Of a stretch of DNA of 64,000 bases, positions 1-8,007 are shown piece by piece (the first letter of the stretch is position 1; each line of letters begins with the position of its first letter). Source of the DNA: Rhizobium etli 8C-3 (GTDB lineage: Bacteria > Pseudomonadota > Alphaproteobacteria > Rhizobiales > Rhizobiaceae); contig NZ_CP017241.1 of the NCBI RefSeq assembly GCF_001908375.1, forward strand, positions 685,001-749,000. Reading direction: 5' to 3'. The notes under the pieces were generated by a model. That model made no database searches. It was not told where the DNA came from and saw nothing but the letters and a program-made list of their open reading frames with translations. Both the position numbers and the translations under genes were made by a program.

Positions 1-1077
1 GAAAGCTGGTGCGGCCGGACAATCAATTCGCTCTGCGAACCGATCGACGGACTTGGCCCGATCGTCGAGGGCCTCGATCGCCGCTCGATTTCCAATGCCG
101 CGCCGCCTTCGATGACGCGCAAGCGTGTCAACAAGGGCTTCCGGACGGGTGTACGCGCCATCGATATCTTTTCGCCGTTATGCCACGGTCAGCGCCTGGG
201 CATCTTCGCAGGCTCCGGCGTCGGCAAATCGACGCTGCTCTCGATGCTCGCCAAGGCCGACGCCTTTGACAGGGTCGTCATTGCGCTCGTCGGCGAACGC
301 GGCCGTGAAGTGCGCGAATTCATCGAGGACACGCTTGGCGAGAACATGAAGAAGTCGATCGCTGTTGTCGCCACCAGCGACGAGAGCCCGATGCTGCGCA
401 AGATGGCGCCGTTGACGGCGGTGACGATCGCCGAACATTTCCGCGATCAGGGCGACAACGTTCTCCTGATTGTCGACAGCATCACGCGCTTTGCCCACGC
501 CATCCGTGAAGTGGCGACGGCATCCGGCGAGCCGCCGATCGCCCGCGGCTATCCCGCATCCGTTTTCACCGAGATGCCGCGACTGCTCGAGCGGGCAGGT
601 CCCGGTCCGGAGGGCACCGGAACAATCACTGCAATCATCTCGATCCTCGTCGATGGCGACAATCACAACGATCCGATCGCCGACTCGACGCGCGGCATTC
701 TCGACGGCCACATCGTCCTGCAGCGCAGCCTGGCGGAGGAGGGCCGCTATCCGCCGATCGACCCGCTGGCTTCCATTTCGCGCCTTGCCCGCAAGGCCTG
801 GACGCCGGATCAGGAAAAGCTCGTCTCGCGCCTGAAGGCGCTGATCCATCGCTTCGAGGAAACCCGCGACCTGCGCCTGATCGGCGGCTACCGACCGGGG
901 GCAGACGCGGATTTGGACATGGCGGTCAAGCAGGTACCGATCATTTACGATGTTTTGAAACAGTCGCCGGGAGACCGCGAATCGGCCGATGCCTTTGCTG
1001 ACCTGGCGGCAGCACTCAAGACGGCTGCCGGGATTGCGAACCAGCCGGCGACCATCCCGACGAGACCCAGAGGCTAG
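1..1077 (+). CDS. fliI: Flagellum-specific ATPase FliI, 5' end missing
   Basis: FliI is the cytoplasmic ATPase of the flagellar type III export apparatus; it docks substrate-chaperone complexes at the FlhA/FlhB gate. The reading frame is open from base 1, so the N-terminal domain lies outside the window. The first visible residues (TINSLCEPIDGLGPI) already match FliI, so the ATG at 112 is internal. The Walker A loop GSGVGKST is encoded at about 211-234, Walker B is LLIVDSITRF, and a typical ATPase C-terminal helical domain follows. It resembles F1-ATPase beta and T3SS SctN, but the flagellar context decides for FliI. It ends two bases before the next gene. Confidence 0.97.
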   Translation, partial: ESWCGRTINSLCEPIDGLGPIVEGLDRRSISNAAPPSMTRKRVNKGFRTGVRAIDIFSPLCHGQRLGIFAGSGVGKSTLLSMLAKADAFDRVVIALVGERGREVREFIEDTLGENMKKSIAVVATSDESPMLRKMAPLTAVTIAEHFRDQGDNVLLIVDSITRFAHAIREVATASGEPPIARGYPASVFTEMPRLLERAGPGPEGTGTITAIISILVDGDNHNDPIADSTRGILDGHIVLQRSLAEEGRYPPIDPLASISRLARKAWTPDQEKLVSRLKALIHRFEETRDLRLIGGYRPGADADLDMAVKQVPIIYDVLKQSPGDRESADAFADLAAALKTAAGIANQPATIPTRPRG

Positions 1078-1079
1078 CT

Positions 1080-1637
1080 TTGACCACTTTCGACGATGAT
1101 GACGAGCGCATCGCTCCCTTGAAGTCGCTGGAAAAGCGGCAGGCGCTGATGCTCGACCGTGTGCTGACGGTGACCGGGCTTGCGCTGGCGGGCGCGGCGG
1201 CATTTTTCCCATGGTACGTCTTCTTCAACGAGGACAAGTTCAGCATCAAAGTCGAACAAGGGGACCGGAGCCGTGACCTGCCGGATTGGCCCGAACGCAA
1301 CGTTTTCAGCGTTTCGCCGCTTGCGATGGTCAACAAGAACGAAGTGGAGAAGAAGCCCGCGCCTCCCTTCGATCCGCTGACGACCGCGACGGTTTCGAAT
1401 GTCGGCAGGGAGAGCAACAAGGGTGCCTTGCCCGACGACCAGCCGTTTCCGGCCGTTTCCGGTTTCAAGCTGCTGCATGTCGCCAACGGCCGCGCGCTGA
1501 TCGAGGATTCCTCGGGCATGTATGTCGTGCGCGTCGGATCGATCCTGCCGGACGAAAGCCGTCTTGCCACGCTGGAAGAGCGCAACGGCAAATGGGTGAT
1601 CGTCACGTCCAACGGCGAAGTCTACCAGAACAAATGA
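1080..1637 (+). CDS. Flagellar-cluster membrane protein of unknown function
   Basis: I do not recognise a named family. The 185-residue product has one predicted membrane segment at about residues 26-48, preceded by a short charged cytoplasmic N-terminus and followed by a soluble, presumably periplasmic region of about 135 residues. The C-terminal part (about residues 120-180) reads like a small beta-rich domain. It starts with TTG two bases after the fliI stop, so it is probably translationally coupled to fliI. A gene in this position between fliI and flgB is usual in rhizobial flagellar clusters, and a role in export or basal-body assembly is inferred from position only. Confidence 0.8.
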   Translation: MTTFDDDDERIAPLKSLEKRQALMLDRVLTVTGLALAGAAAFFPWYVFFNEDKFSIKVEQGDRSRDLPDWPERNVFSVSPLAMVNKNEVEKKPAPPFDPLTTATVSNVGRESNKGALPDDQPFPAVSGFKLLHVANGRALIEDSSGMYVVRVGSILPDESRLATLEERNGKWVIVTSNGEVYQNK

Positions 1638-1658
1638 TTTCGATTGCTGCGGTCGATG

Positions 1659-1697
1659 GAGGCTCCCGCGCCTGCGACGGGGCCTCTTTCCTTTTGG
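1659..1697 (+). terminator. Probable terminator after the fliI operon
   Basis: GAGGCTCCCG pairs imperfectly with CGGGGCCTC (one bulge) across a short loop and is followed by a T-rich stretch (TTTCCTTTT). It lies between the 1080-1637 gene and flgB, so the flgB operon probably has its own promoter in about 1700-1790. I could not assign that promoter. Confidence 0.5.
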
Positions 1698-1797
1698 CGC
1701 TTCCATAAAGATCGCTTCGGGAAAGAGCCGAAATTCTCCGTAAGTCTGACGCAAGATTGCCGCCCTAGGGTCCTCTCAGTAAAAACGGAGAGTTCCC

Positions 1798-2190
1798 ATG
1801 CAACCGATTCAACTTTTCGACTTGGCCTCGCGGCAGGCGGAATGGCTGACGATCCGTCAGGAGGTTGTGGCCGGCAATATCGCAAATGCAAACACGCCGA
1901 AATTTCGTGCCAAGGACGTGACGCCTTTCGAGGCCGTGCTCGACAAGGCCGATATCACGATGGCCCGCACCAATCCGGCGCATTTCAGCGGCAACGATTT
2001 CAGCACCAGCGGCGGCATCGACGTCAGGGAAGCTGCACTCGACCAGGAAATCGGCGTGCAGGAATCGGGCAACACCGTCGGCCTTGCAGAGGAGCTGTCC
2101 AAGTCCGGCGAGATCAAGCGTCAGTACGAGTTGAACACCTCTTTGGTGGGCTCCTTCCACCGAATGATGTTGATGACCGTAAGGAAGTAA
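1798..2190 (+). CDS. flgB: Flagellar basal-body proximal rod protein FlgB
   Basis: FlgB builds the proximal part of the flagellar rod in the periplasm. The 130-residue product is of normal length and shows the conserved rod/hook N-terminal heptad region with [13 protein letters not shown] near residue 22 and a C-terminal helix ([15 protein letters not shown]). The ATG is preceded by a purine-rich GGAGAG. It opens a tightly packed operon of rod, ring and export genes, and flgC begins four bases after its stop. Confidence 0.97.
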   Translation: MQPIQLFDLASRQAEWLTIRQEVVAGNIANANTPKFRAKDVTPFEAVLDKADITMARTNPAHFSGNDFSTSGGIDVREAALDQEIGVQESGNTVGLAEELSKSGEIKRQYELNTSLVGSFHRMMLMTVRK

Positions 2191-2194
2191 TGTC

Positions 2195-2611
2195 GTGGAT
2201 CCCTTGTCAGCAGCAATGAAGATTGCAGGTTCCGGACTCGAAGCGCAGTCGACACGCCTGCGCATCGTCTCGGAAAATATCGCAAACGCCCGTTCGACCG
2301 GTGATACGCCCGGTGCCGATCCCTATCGCCGCAAGACGATCACGTTTGGCGAGGAGGTGGATCGCGCCGGCGGTGTGACGACAGTAGGCGTCAAGAAGCT
2401 CGGCGTCGACGAATCCGATTTCACGACGGAATACGATCCGAGCAATCCGGGTGCCGACGAGCGCGGCGTCGTCAAGCTGCCGAATGTCAACATGCTGGTC
2501 GAAATGGCCGACATGCGCGAAGCCAACCGTTCCTATGACGCCAACCTGCAGACCATCAAGCAGACCCGCGACCTGATCTCGTCCACGATCGATCTCCTGA
2601 AGAGCCAATAA
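2195..2611 (+). CDS. flgC: Flagellar basal-body rod protein FlgC
   Basis: FlgC is a rod component that stacks on FlgB. The start is GTG at 2195 ([19 protein letters not shown]), giving 138 residues, the usual family length. The N-terminal SENIAN motif and the C-terminal helix with [11 protein letters not shown] are typical of the rod/hook/filament axial family. The stop codon shares its last base with the fliE start (TAATG), which implies coupled translation. Confidence 0.97.
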   Translation: MDPLSAAMKIAGSGLEAQSTRLRIVSENIANARSTGDTPGADPYRRKTITFGEEVDRAGGVTTVGVKKLGVDESDFTTEYDPSNPGADERGVVKLPNVNMLVEMADMREANRSYDANLQTIKQTRDLISSTIDLLKSQ

Positions 2612-2940
2612 TGATCAACAACATAACCAACGTCAGCTCTCTTTCCGTAACGCGCGGCCTCGGCAGCGTTGCGACCGAGAATTCCTCCACGGTTCCTTCT
2701 GCCGCCGAAAGCGCCAAGAACGACCAGAGCTTTGCGGCCGTTCTCGGAAACATGGCAACGCAGGCCGTCGGTACCATGAAGGGCGCTGAAAGCATGTCCT
2801 TCGCCGGCATCAAGGGTGCGGCGACGACCCGCGAAGTTGTCGATTCCATGCTGCAGGCCGAGCAGACCCTGCAAACCGCAATCGCAATCCGTGACAAGGT
2901 CGTGTCGGCCTTTCTCGAAGTCACCAAGATGCAGATGTAA
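2611..2940 (+). CDS. fliE: Flagellar hook-basal body complex protein FliE
   Basis: FliE links the MS ring to the proximal rod and is the first axial protein exported. The 109-residue product has the family's C-terminal region: [29 protein letters not shown] is represented by residues about 70-98, where alternating hydrophobics form the last helix. The N-terminal half is low-complexity and Ser/Thr-rich, as is common for this protein. The start overlaps the flgC stop. Confidence 0.95.
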   Translation: MINNITNVSSLSVTRGLGSVATENSSTVPSAAESAKNDQSFAAVLGNMATQAVGTMKGAESMSFAGIKGAATTREVVDSMLQAEQTLQTAIAIRDKVVSAFLEVTKMQM

Positions 2941-2960
2941 CTGGATTTAAGGACGAACCG

Positions 2961-3749
2961 ATGAGAGCGCTCGCCATTGCGGCTACGGGCATGGATGCCC
3001 AGCAGACAAACCTCGAAGTGATCGCGAACAACATCGCGAACATCAATACGACAGGCTTCAAGCGTGCACGCGCCGAGTTTACCGATCTGCTCTACCAGAC
3101 CGAACGCGCCAAGGGCGTCGCAAACCGCGCCAACCAGGCGATCGTTCCGGAAGGCGCCAATATCGGCCTCGGCGTGCAGACATCTGCGATCCGCAACCTG
3201 CACATTCAAGGCGAGCTCAGCCAGACCGGCAACGACCTCGACGTGGCGCTGATCGGCAAGGGTTTCTTCCAGATCGAGGCCCCGGACGGCACGACGCTCT
3301 ACACGCGCGCGGGCGCTTTCAACAAGAATGACCAGGGACAGCTCGTCACCGTCGACGGCTATGAGGTCGTCCCGGGCATCACGATTCCGACCGGTTCGAC
3401 GGAACTGACGATCAGCCGGTCCGGCGAAGTCACCGCAAAGCTCCCCGGCCAGACGGAACCGACGACGCTCGGCCAGCTGACGCTTGCAAGCTTCGTCAAC
3501 GAAGCCGGCCTTCAGCCACTCGGCGACAACCTTTTCCAGCAGACGCCGGCCTCGGGCGACCCGGTCGTCGGTACGCCGGACGAAGAGGGCTTTGCGTACA
3601 TGAAGCAGGGCTACCTGGAATCGTCGAACGTCGATCCGGTGAAGGAAATCACCGAGCTGATATCGGCCCAGCGCGCCTATGAAATGAACTCCAAGGTCAT
3701 CACCACCGCCGACGAAATGGCCTCCATCGTCAGCAAGAACCTGAAGTAA
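2961..3749 (+). CDS. flgG: Flagellar basal-body distal rod protein FlgG
   Basis: FlgG forms the distal rod that crosses the peptidoglycan and outer membrane through the P and L rings. The 262 residues match the usual length. The product has the N-terminal [15 protein letters not shown] motif, the central [18 protein letters not shown] motif and the C-terminal [16 protein letters not shown] helix typical of FlgG/FlgE/FlgF. Gene order (followed by flgA and flgI) and the lack of a long central insertion favour FlgG over FlgF. Confidence 0.97.
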   Translation: MRALAIAATGMDAQQTNLEVIANNIANINTTGFKRARAEFTDLLYQTERAKGVANRANQAIVPEGANIGLGVQTSAIRNLHIQGELSQTGNDLDVALIGKGFFQIEAPDGTTLYTRAGAFNKNDQGQLVTVDGYEVVPGITIPTGSTELTISRSGEVTAKLPGQTEPTTLGQLTLASFVNEAGLQPLGDNLFQQTPASGDPVVGTPDEEGFAYMKQGYLESSNVDPVKEITELISAQRAYEMNSKVITTADEMASIVSKNLK

Positions 3750-3765
3750 GAGGAAAGGGCCGAAC

Positions 3766-4248
3766 ATGAAGTTTCGCCGGGCGAGAAATACAGTCGCTTC
3801 GACGGCATTGGCCGCGGTTGCGATCGCAGGCATCGTCTTGCCCGGCTCCGTGAGCGCCGGCATGGGCTATGCGGTCGTGCCGACGGCCATCATCTATCCC
3901 GGAGAAACGATCAGCGGTGGCCAGCTTCAGGAGGTCGAAGTCACCAATCCCAACCTTGCTGGCGGCTATGCGAGATCCATCGAAGAAGTTCGCGGCATGA
4001 TCTCGAAGCGCACGCTGCTGCCGGGACGCACGATCCCCGTCTCGGCCCTGCGCGAGCCGTACACTGTCACCCGCGGATCGCAGATTCGCCTTATCTTCCG
4101 CATCGGCGCGATGACGATCTCGGCGGCAGGCTCGCCGCTCGAGGACGGCTCTACCGGCCAGGTCGTTCGTGCCCGCAACATGGATTCAGGCGTCATCGTC
4201 AGCGGCACCGTGCTTGCCGATGGCACCATACATGTGGCGGCAAAATGA
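3766..4248 (+). CDS. flgA: Flagellar P-ring assembly chaperone FlgA
   Basis: FlgA is a periplasmic chaperone needed for polymerisation of the FlgI P ring. The 160-residue product has a signal peptide (residues about 1-31, ending near SVSAGMG) and a compact SAF-like region with KRTLLPGRTIPVSALREP followed by VTRGSQIRLIF. Many rhizobial FlgA proteins are this short form without the extra N-terminal region of enterobacterial FlgA. The last codons overlap flgI by four bases (ATGA). Confidence 0.93.
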   Translation: MKFRRARNTVASTALAAVAIAGIVLPGSVSAGMGYAVVPTAIIYPGETISGGQLQEVEVTNPNLAGGYARSIEEVRGMISKRTLLPGRTIPVSALREPYTVTRGSQIRLIFRIGAMTISAAGSPLEDGSTGQVVRARNMDSGVIVSGTVLADGTIHVAAK

Positions 4249-5366
4249 AGATAATCTCTCGCATGTGTATCGCCCTTGCGGCGCTTTCCTTGTCCATGGC
4301 GCATGTGACGCCGGCATTTGCGCTGACCTCGCGCATCAAGGACATCGCCTCGTTGCAGGCCGGGCGCGACAATCAGCTCATCGGCTACGGTCTCATCGTG
4401 GGCCTTCAGGGCACGGGCGACGGCTTCCGCGCTTCGCCGTTCACCGAACAGTCGATGCGCGCCATGCTGCAGAACCTCGGCATTTCGACGCAGGGCGGCG
4501 AATCCAATGCGAAGAATACGGCTGCTGTCATGGTCACGGCGAACCTTCCGCCGTTTGCAAGCCCCGGCAGCCGCATCGATGTCAGTGTCAGTTCGCTTGG
4601 CGACGCGACCTCGCTGCGTGGCGGCACGCTCGTCATGACATCGCTTTCGGGCGCCGACGGCCAGATTTATGCAGTCGCGCAGGGCTCCGTCGTTGTCTCC
4701 GGCTTCCAGGCGCAGGGCCAGGCTGCAACGCTGACCGAGGGCGTCACGACGGCCGGCCGCGTCCCGGGCGGTGCAATTATCGAGCGCGAGCTTCCCTCGC
4801 AATTCAAGGATTCCGTCAATCTGGTGCTGCAGCTTCGCAACCCTGATTTTTCGACGGCCGTGCGCATTGCAGATGTGGTGAACGGCTATGCGGCTGCCCG
4901 TTTCGGCGGTCCGGTTGCCGAGGCGAGGGACGCGCAGGAAGTTATCGTCCAGAAGCCGCGTGCGGCGGACCTGACGCGATTGATGGCCGACATAGAAAAT
5001 CTGGTCGTCGAGACCGATACGCCGGCAAAGGTCGTGGTCAACGAGCGCACCGGCACGATCGTCATCGGGGCGGATGTCCGCGTCTCGCCGGTCGCGGTCA
5101 GCTACGGGACCCTGACCGTACAGGTTACCGAGCTGCCGCAGATTATCCAGCCGGAACCCTTCTCGCGCGGCGTCACAGCCGTTCAGCCGCAGACAGATAT
5201 TGCTGCGCAGCAAAACGGCGGGCGGGTCGCGATCCTCGAGGGTCCTAACTTGCGGACCCTGGTCGCAGGTCTCAACAACATCGGCGTCAAGCCGGATGGT
5301 ATCATCGCAATCCTGCAGGGTATCAAGTCCGCGGGCGCCCTGCAGGCGGAGCTCGTACTGCAATGA
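4245..5366 (+). CDS. flgI: Flagellar P-ring protein FlgI
   Basis: FlgI forms the periplasmic P ring, the bushing around the rod in the peptidoglycan layer. The 373-residue product has a cleavable signal peptide (residues about 1-25, ending VTPAFA) and the hallmark RIKDIASLQAGRDNQLIGYG at the mature N-terminus. The C-terminal VAGLNNIGVKPDGIIAILQG is also characteristic. It overlaps flgA at the start and motE at the end, both through ATGA. Confidence 0.98.
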   Translation: MKIISRMCIALAALSLSMAHVTPAFALTSRIKDIASLQAGRDNQLIGYGLIVGLQGTGDGFRASPFTEQSMRAMLQNLGISTQGGESNAKNTAAVMVTANLPPFASPGSRIDVSVSSLGDATSLRGGTLVMTSLSGADGQIYAVAQGSVVVSGFQAQGQAATLTEGVTTAGRVPGGAIIERELPSQFKDSVNLVLQLRNPDFSTAVRIADVVNGYAAARFGGPVAEARDAQEVIVQKPRAADLTRLMADIENLVVETDTPAKVVVNERTGTIVIGADVRVSPVAVSYGTLTVQVTELPQIIQPEPFSRGVTAVQPQTDIAAQQNGGRVAILEGPNLRTLVAGLNNIGVKPDGIIAILQGIKSAGALQAELVLQ

Positions 5367-5905
5367 TCGGATCGAAGTTCGACATCAGAATATCTGAACT
5401 GCTACGGCGGCTCTCGTTACCGGCTGCCGCGGCCATCCTTCTGTCCATCCCCGGCGCCTTTGCCCAGGAAGCTGCAAGACCTGCCGGCGACCTGAGCTCG
5501 GAAGAGGAAATCAAGCAGTTCTGCACCAACATCGCCGATCCGGCGCGAGATCGGCGCTATCTGCTGCAGAGGCAGGAACTGGAAAAGCTGCGCGCCGATA
5601 TCGATGCCCGCGTGGCGGAGATGGACAAGCGCAAGGCCGAGTACCAGGACTGGCTGAAGCGTCGCGACGATTTCCTCAAGCAGGCTCAGGCCGGCCTTAC
5701 CGACATCTTCAAGAACATGAAGCCGGATGCTGCGGCGCTGCAGCTTCAGGAGGTCAAGATCGAAATCGCCGCGGCGGTGATCATGCGGCTCGGCTCGCGT
5801 CAGTCGAGCCTGATCCTGAACGAGATGGATCCGCTGAAGGCGGCCGTCATCGCCAATATCATCGCAAGTGCGTCCGATCCCAATACCTCGAAGGATCCCT
5901 CATGA
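5363..5905 (+). CDS. motE: MotE-type periplasmic chaperone of the motility apparatus
   Basis: In Sinorhizobium meliloti MotE is a periplasmic chaperone specific for MotC. This 180-residue product has the right position (between flgI and flgH), an N-terminal signal or anchor segment at about residues 16-33 ending in AFAQE, a Cys at about residue 53, and a long charged coiled coil at about 65-115. The C-terminal MgtE_N-like helical domain carries IFKNMKPDAAALQL and LNEMDPLKAAVIA. It overlaps flgI and flgH by ATGA. Assignment rests on domain layout and synteny. Confidence 0.85.
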   Translation: MIGSKFDIRISELLRRLSLPAAAAILLSIPGAFAQEAARPAGDLSSEEEIKQFCTNIADPARDRRYLLQRQELEKLRADIDARVAEMDKRKAEYQDWLKRRDDFLKQAQAGLTDIFKNMKPDAAALQLQEVKIEIAAAVIMRLGSRQSSLILNEMDPLKAAVIANIIASASDPNTSKDPS

Positions 5906-6618
5906 ACAAGCGTTTCCCGGCTGTCATTGCCGCTGTTGCCCTTCTAGCCGGCTGCCAGTCGCCGCAGGCTGTGAGGGAGATCGGCCGGGCGCCCGCCATG
6001 AGCCCGATCGGCAGCGGCCTTGCTTATGGCCAAACGCCGCAGATGGCCCTTTATCCGAAGCAGCCGCGCCAGGTAGCGCAGGGCTATTCGTTGTGGAGCG
6101 ATTCCCAGGCAGCGCTCTTCAAGGATGCGCGCGCACTCAACGTCGGCGACATCCTGACGGTCAATATCCAGATCAACGACAAGGCGACGTTCGACAACGA
6201 AACCAATCGCAGCCGCCAGAATTCGAGCGGCCTCAATTGGGATGTGCAGGCCAACATCTTCGGTTGGAATCCGACCTCCGAGACGGACATCACCTACGGT
6301 TCCGACACGAGCACTGACGGCAAGGGCAAGATCGAGCGATCCGAAAAGCTCACGCTGCTCGTCGCTGCTGTCGTCACCGGCATCCTCGAAAACGGCAACC
6401 TTGTCATCAGCGGTTCGCAGGAAGTCCGCGTAAACCAGGAAATCCGCATTCTCAATGTTGCCGGTATCGTGCGTCCGCAGGACGTCGATTCCGAAAACCA
6501 GATCTCCTACGAGAAGATCGCCGAAGCCCGCATCTCCTACGGCGGCCGTGGCCGCCTAATGGAAGTGCAGCAGCCGCCACGCGGCCAGCAGGCCATCGAT
6601 CTCTTCTCGCCGCTCTAG
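5902..6618 (+). CDS. flgH: Flagellar L-ring lipoprotein FlgH
   Basis: FlgH builds the outer-membrane L ring. The 238-residue product starts with a lipoprotein signal peptide and lipobox LLAGC (Cys at about residue 18). It contains the family signatures ARALNVGDILTVNIQINDKA and a C-terminal beta-rich portion with VRPQDVDSENQISYEKIAEA. The normal length, and ATGA coupling to motE upstream, support the call. fliL follows 12 bases downstream. Confidence 0.97.
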   Translation: MNKRFPAVIAAVALLAGCQSPQAVREIGRAPAMSPIGSGLAYGQTPQMALYPKQPRQVAQGYSLWSDSQAALFKDARALNVGDILTVNIQINDKATFDNETNRSRQNSSGLNWDVQANIFGWNPTSETDITYGSDTSTDGKGKIERSEKLTLLVAAVVTGILENGNLVISGSQEVRVNQEIRILNVAGIVRPQDVDSENQISYEKIAEARISYGGRGRLMEVQQPPRGQQAIDLFSPL

Positions 6619-6630
6619 GGCCGGACGACC

Positions 6631-7146
6631 ATGGCAGACTCAGAAGATACCGACGGCAAGCCGAAAGCGAAGTCCGCCATGGTGATCATGGCGGCGGGGC
6701 TTCTTGCACTCACCGTTGTCGGCGCCGGCGGCGGTTGGCTCGTCGGCACGATGATTGCGCCAAACGTCAAGAGCGCCGAGCAGGCAGCGGCGCAAACGGT
6801 TTCGGCCAGCGGCCAACAGACAACGGAAGGCGAGGGCGGACTGCCCCATATTTCCACCGAGGCGAACAACGTCGTCCAGCTTGAGCCGATCACCTCGAAC
6901 CTCGCCTATCCCTCGGAAAACTGGGTCCGGCTCGAAGTGGCGCTGCTTTTCAACGGTCCCCCGGACGTGAAAGTGGCCGAGGACATCCACCAGGATATCC
7001 TGGCTTACATTCGCACCGTTTCCCTTCAGCAGATCGAAGGACCGCGTGGCTTTCAATATCTGCGGGATGACATACGGGAACGTGTTGACCTGCGCTCGCA
7101 AGGACGAGTATCGAAGGTCATGTTCAGGACCTTTGTCATCGAATGA
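6631..7146 (+). CDS. fliL: Flagellar basal body-associated protein FliL
   Basis: FliL is an inner-membrane protein around the stator that supports motor torque. The 171-residue product has a short charged cytoplasmic tail, one membrane helix at about residues 16-38, a linker rich in Ala/Gln/Thr, and a periplasmic domain with LEPITSNLAYPSENWVRLEV and a conserved C-terminal RTFVIE. It overlaps fliP by four bases. A second gene with a similar layout lies at 31053-31586. Confidence 0.93.
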   Translation: MADSEDTDGKPKAKSAMVIMAAGLLALTVVGAGGGWLVGTMIAPNVKSAEQAAAQTVSASGQQTTEGEGGLPHISTEANNVVQLEPITSNLAYPSENWVRLEVALLFNGPPDVKVAEDIHQDILAYIRTVSLQQIEGPRGFQYLRDDIRERVDLRSQGRVSKVMFRTFVIE

Positions 7147-7880
7147 TTCGATTCACAGTTTTCTTCGCTGCCATGATGGCGGCGCCGGAATTGGCGGTTG
7201 CCCAGCAGCTGCCGACAGATCTTTTGAACATACCCGTCGATGGCTCCGTCGCCGCCTGGATCATCCGCACCTTCGGCCTTCTGACGGTCCTTTCCGTCGC
7301 TCCCGGCATCCTGATCATGGTGACGAGCTTTCCGCGCTTCGTCATCGCCTTTTCGATCCTGCGCACGGGCATGGGGCTTTCGTCCACCCCTTCCAACATG
7401 ATCCTGCTTTCGTTGGCGCTCTTCATGACCTTTTACGTCATGTCTCCCACCTTCGATCAGGCCTGGCAGAGCGGCGTGCAGCCGCTGCTTTCCAACCAGA
7501 TCAACGAGCAGGAGGCCGTGCAGCGCATTGCCGAGCCCTTCCGCACGTTCATGGCCGCCAATACGCGCGACAAGGATCTGGCGCTCTTCGTCGATCTCGC
7601 GCGCGAACGCGGCCAGACCGTCCAGACCGGTGCCCGGGTCGACTACCGTGTTCTTATTCCCGCTTTCATGATTTCGGAGATCCGGCGCGGGTTTGAGATC
7701 GGCTTCCTGATCGTCCTGCCGTTTCTCGTCATCGACCTGATCGTTGCAACGATCACCATGGCAATGGGCATGATGATGCTGCCGCCGACTTCGATCTCGC
7801 TGCCGTTTAAGATCCTGTTCTTCGTTTTGGTCGACGGCTGGAACCTGCTCGTCGGCAGCCTGGTGCGATCCTTCAGCTAA
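7143..7880 (+). CDS. fliP: Flagellar export apparatus protein FliP
   Basis: FliP forms, with FliQ and FliR, the export gate core of the flagellar type III secretion system. The 245 residues include a signal peptide (ending near AVAQQ), about four membrane helices, and signatures LTVLSVAPGILIMVTSFPRF and VDGWNLLVGSLVRSF. It is the last gene of the plus-strand flgB-fliP run and is followed by a terminator-like hairpin. Confidence 0.98.
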   Translation: MIRFTVFFAAMMAAPELAVAQQLPTDLLNIPVDGSVAAWIIRTFGLLTVLSVAPGILIMVTSFPRFVIAFSILRTGMGLSSTPSNMILLSLALFMTFYVMSPTFDQAWQSGVQPLLSNQINEQEAVQRIAEPFRTFMAANTRDKDLALFVDLARERGQTVQTGARVDYRVLIPAFMISEIRRGFEIGFLIVLPFLVIDLIVATITMAMGMMMLPPTSISLPFKILFFVLVDGWNLLVGSLVRSFS

Positions 7881-7918
7881 CCTCCACCGACAATACCGTT
7901 TGGCCGGCAATGACAAGG

Positions 7919-7945
7919 CGCCGGGCATGCTACCCGGCGTTTCCT
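7919..7945. terminator. Hairpin between convergent fliP and glycosyltransferase gene
   Basis: CGCCGGG (7919-7925) and CCCGGCG (7933-7939) form a 7-bp stem with a 7-base loop, followed by TTTCCTCC on the plus strand. It sits in the 127-base gap between two convergent genes, so it could serve both. Confidence 0.55.
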
Positions 7946-8007
7946 CCATTCAAATCGCGCGCGCCAACCTCGTTGCTTAGGACGGGGAAGAACAGCTTAT
8001 GCAGCAG

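Noticed and set aside
3966..5363. Long minus-strand open frame of about 465 codons opposite flgA/flgI
   Set aside because: It is the antisense of well-supported flagellar genes; long antisense frames are common in GC-rich DNA with strong third-position bias, and the translation has no recognisable domain.
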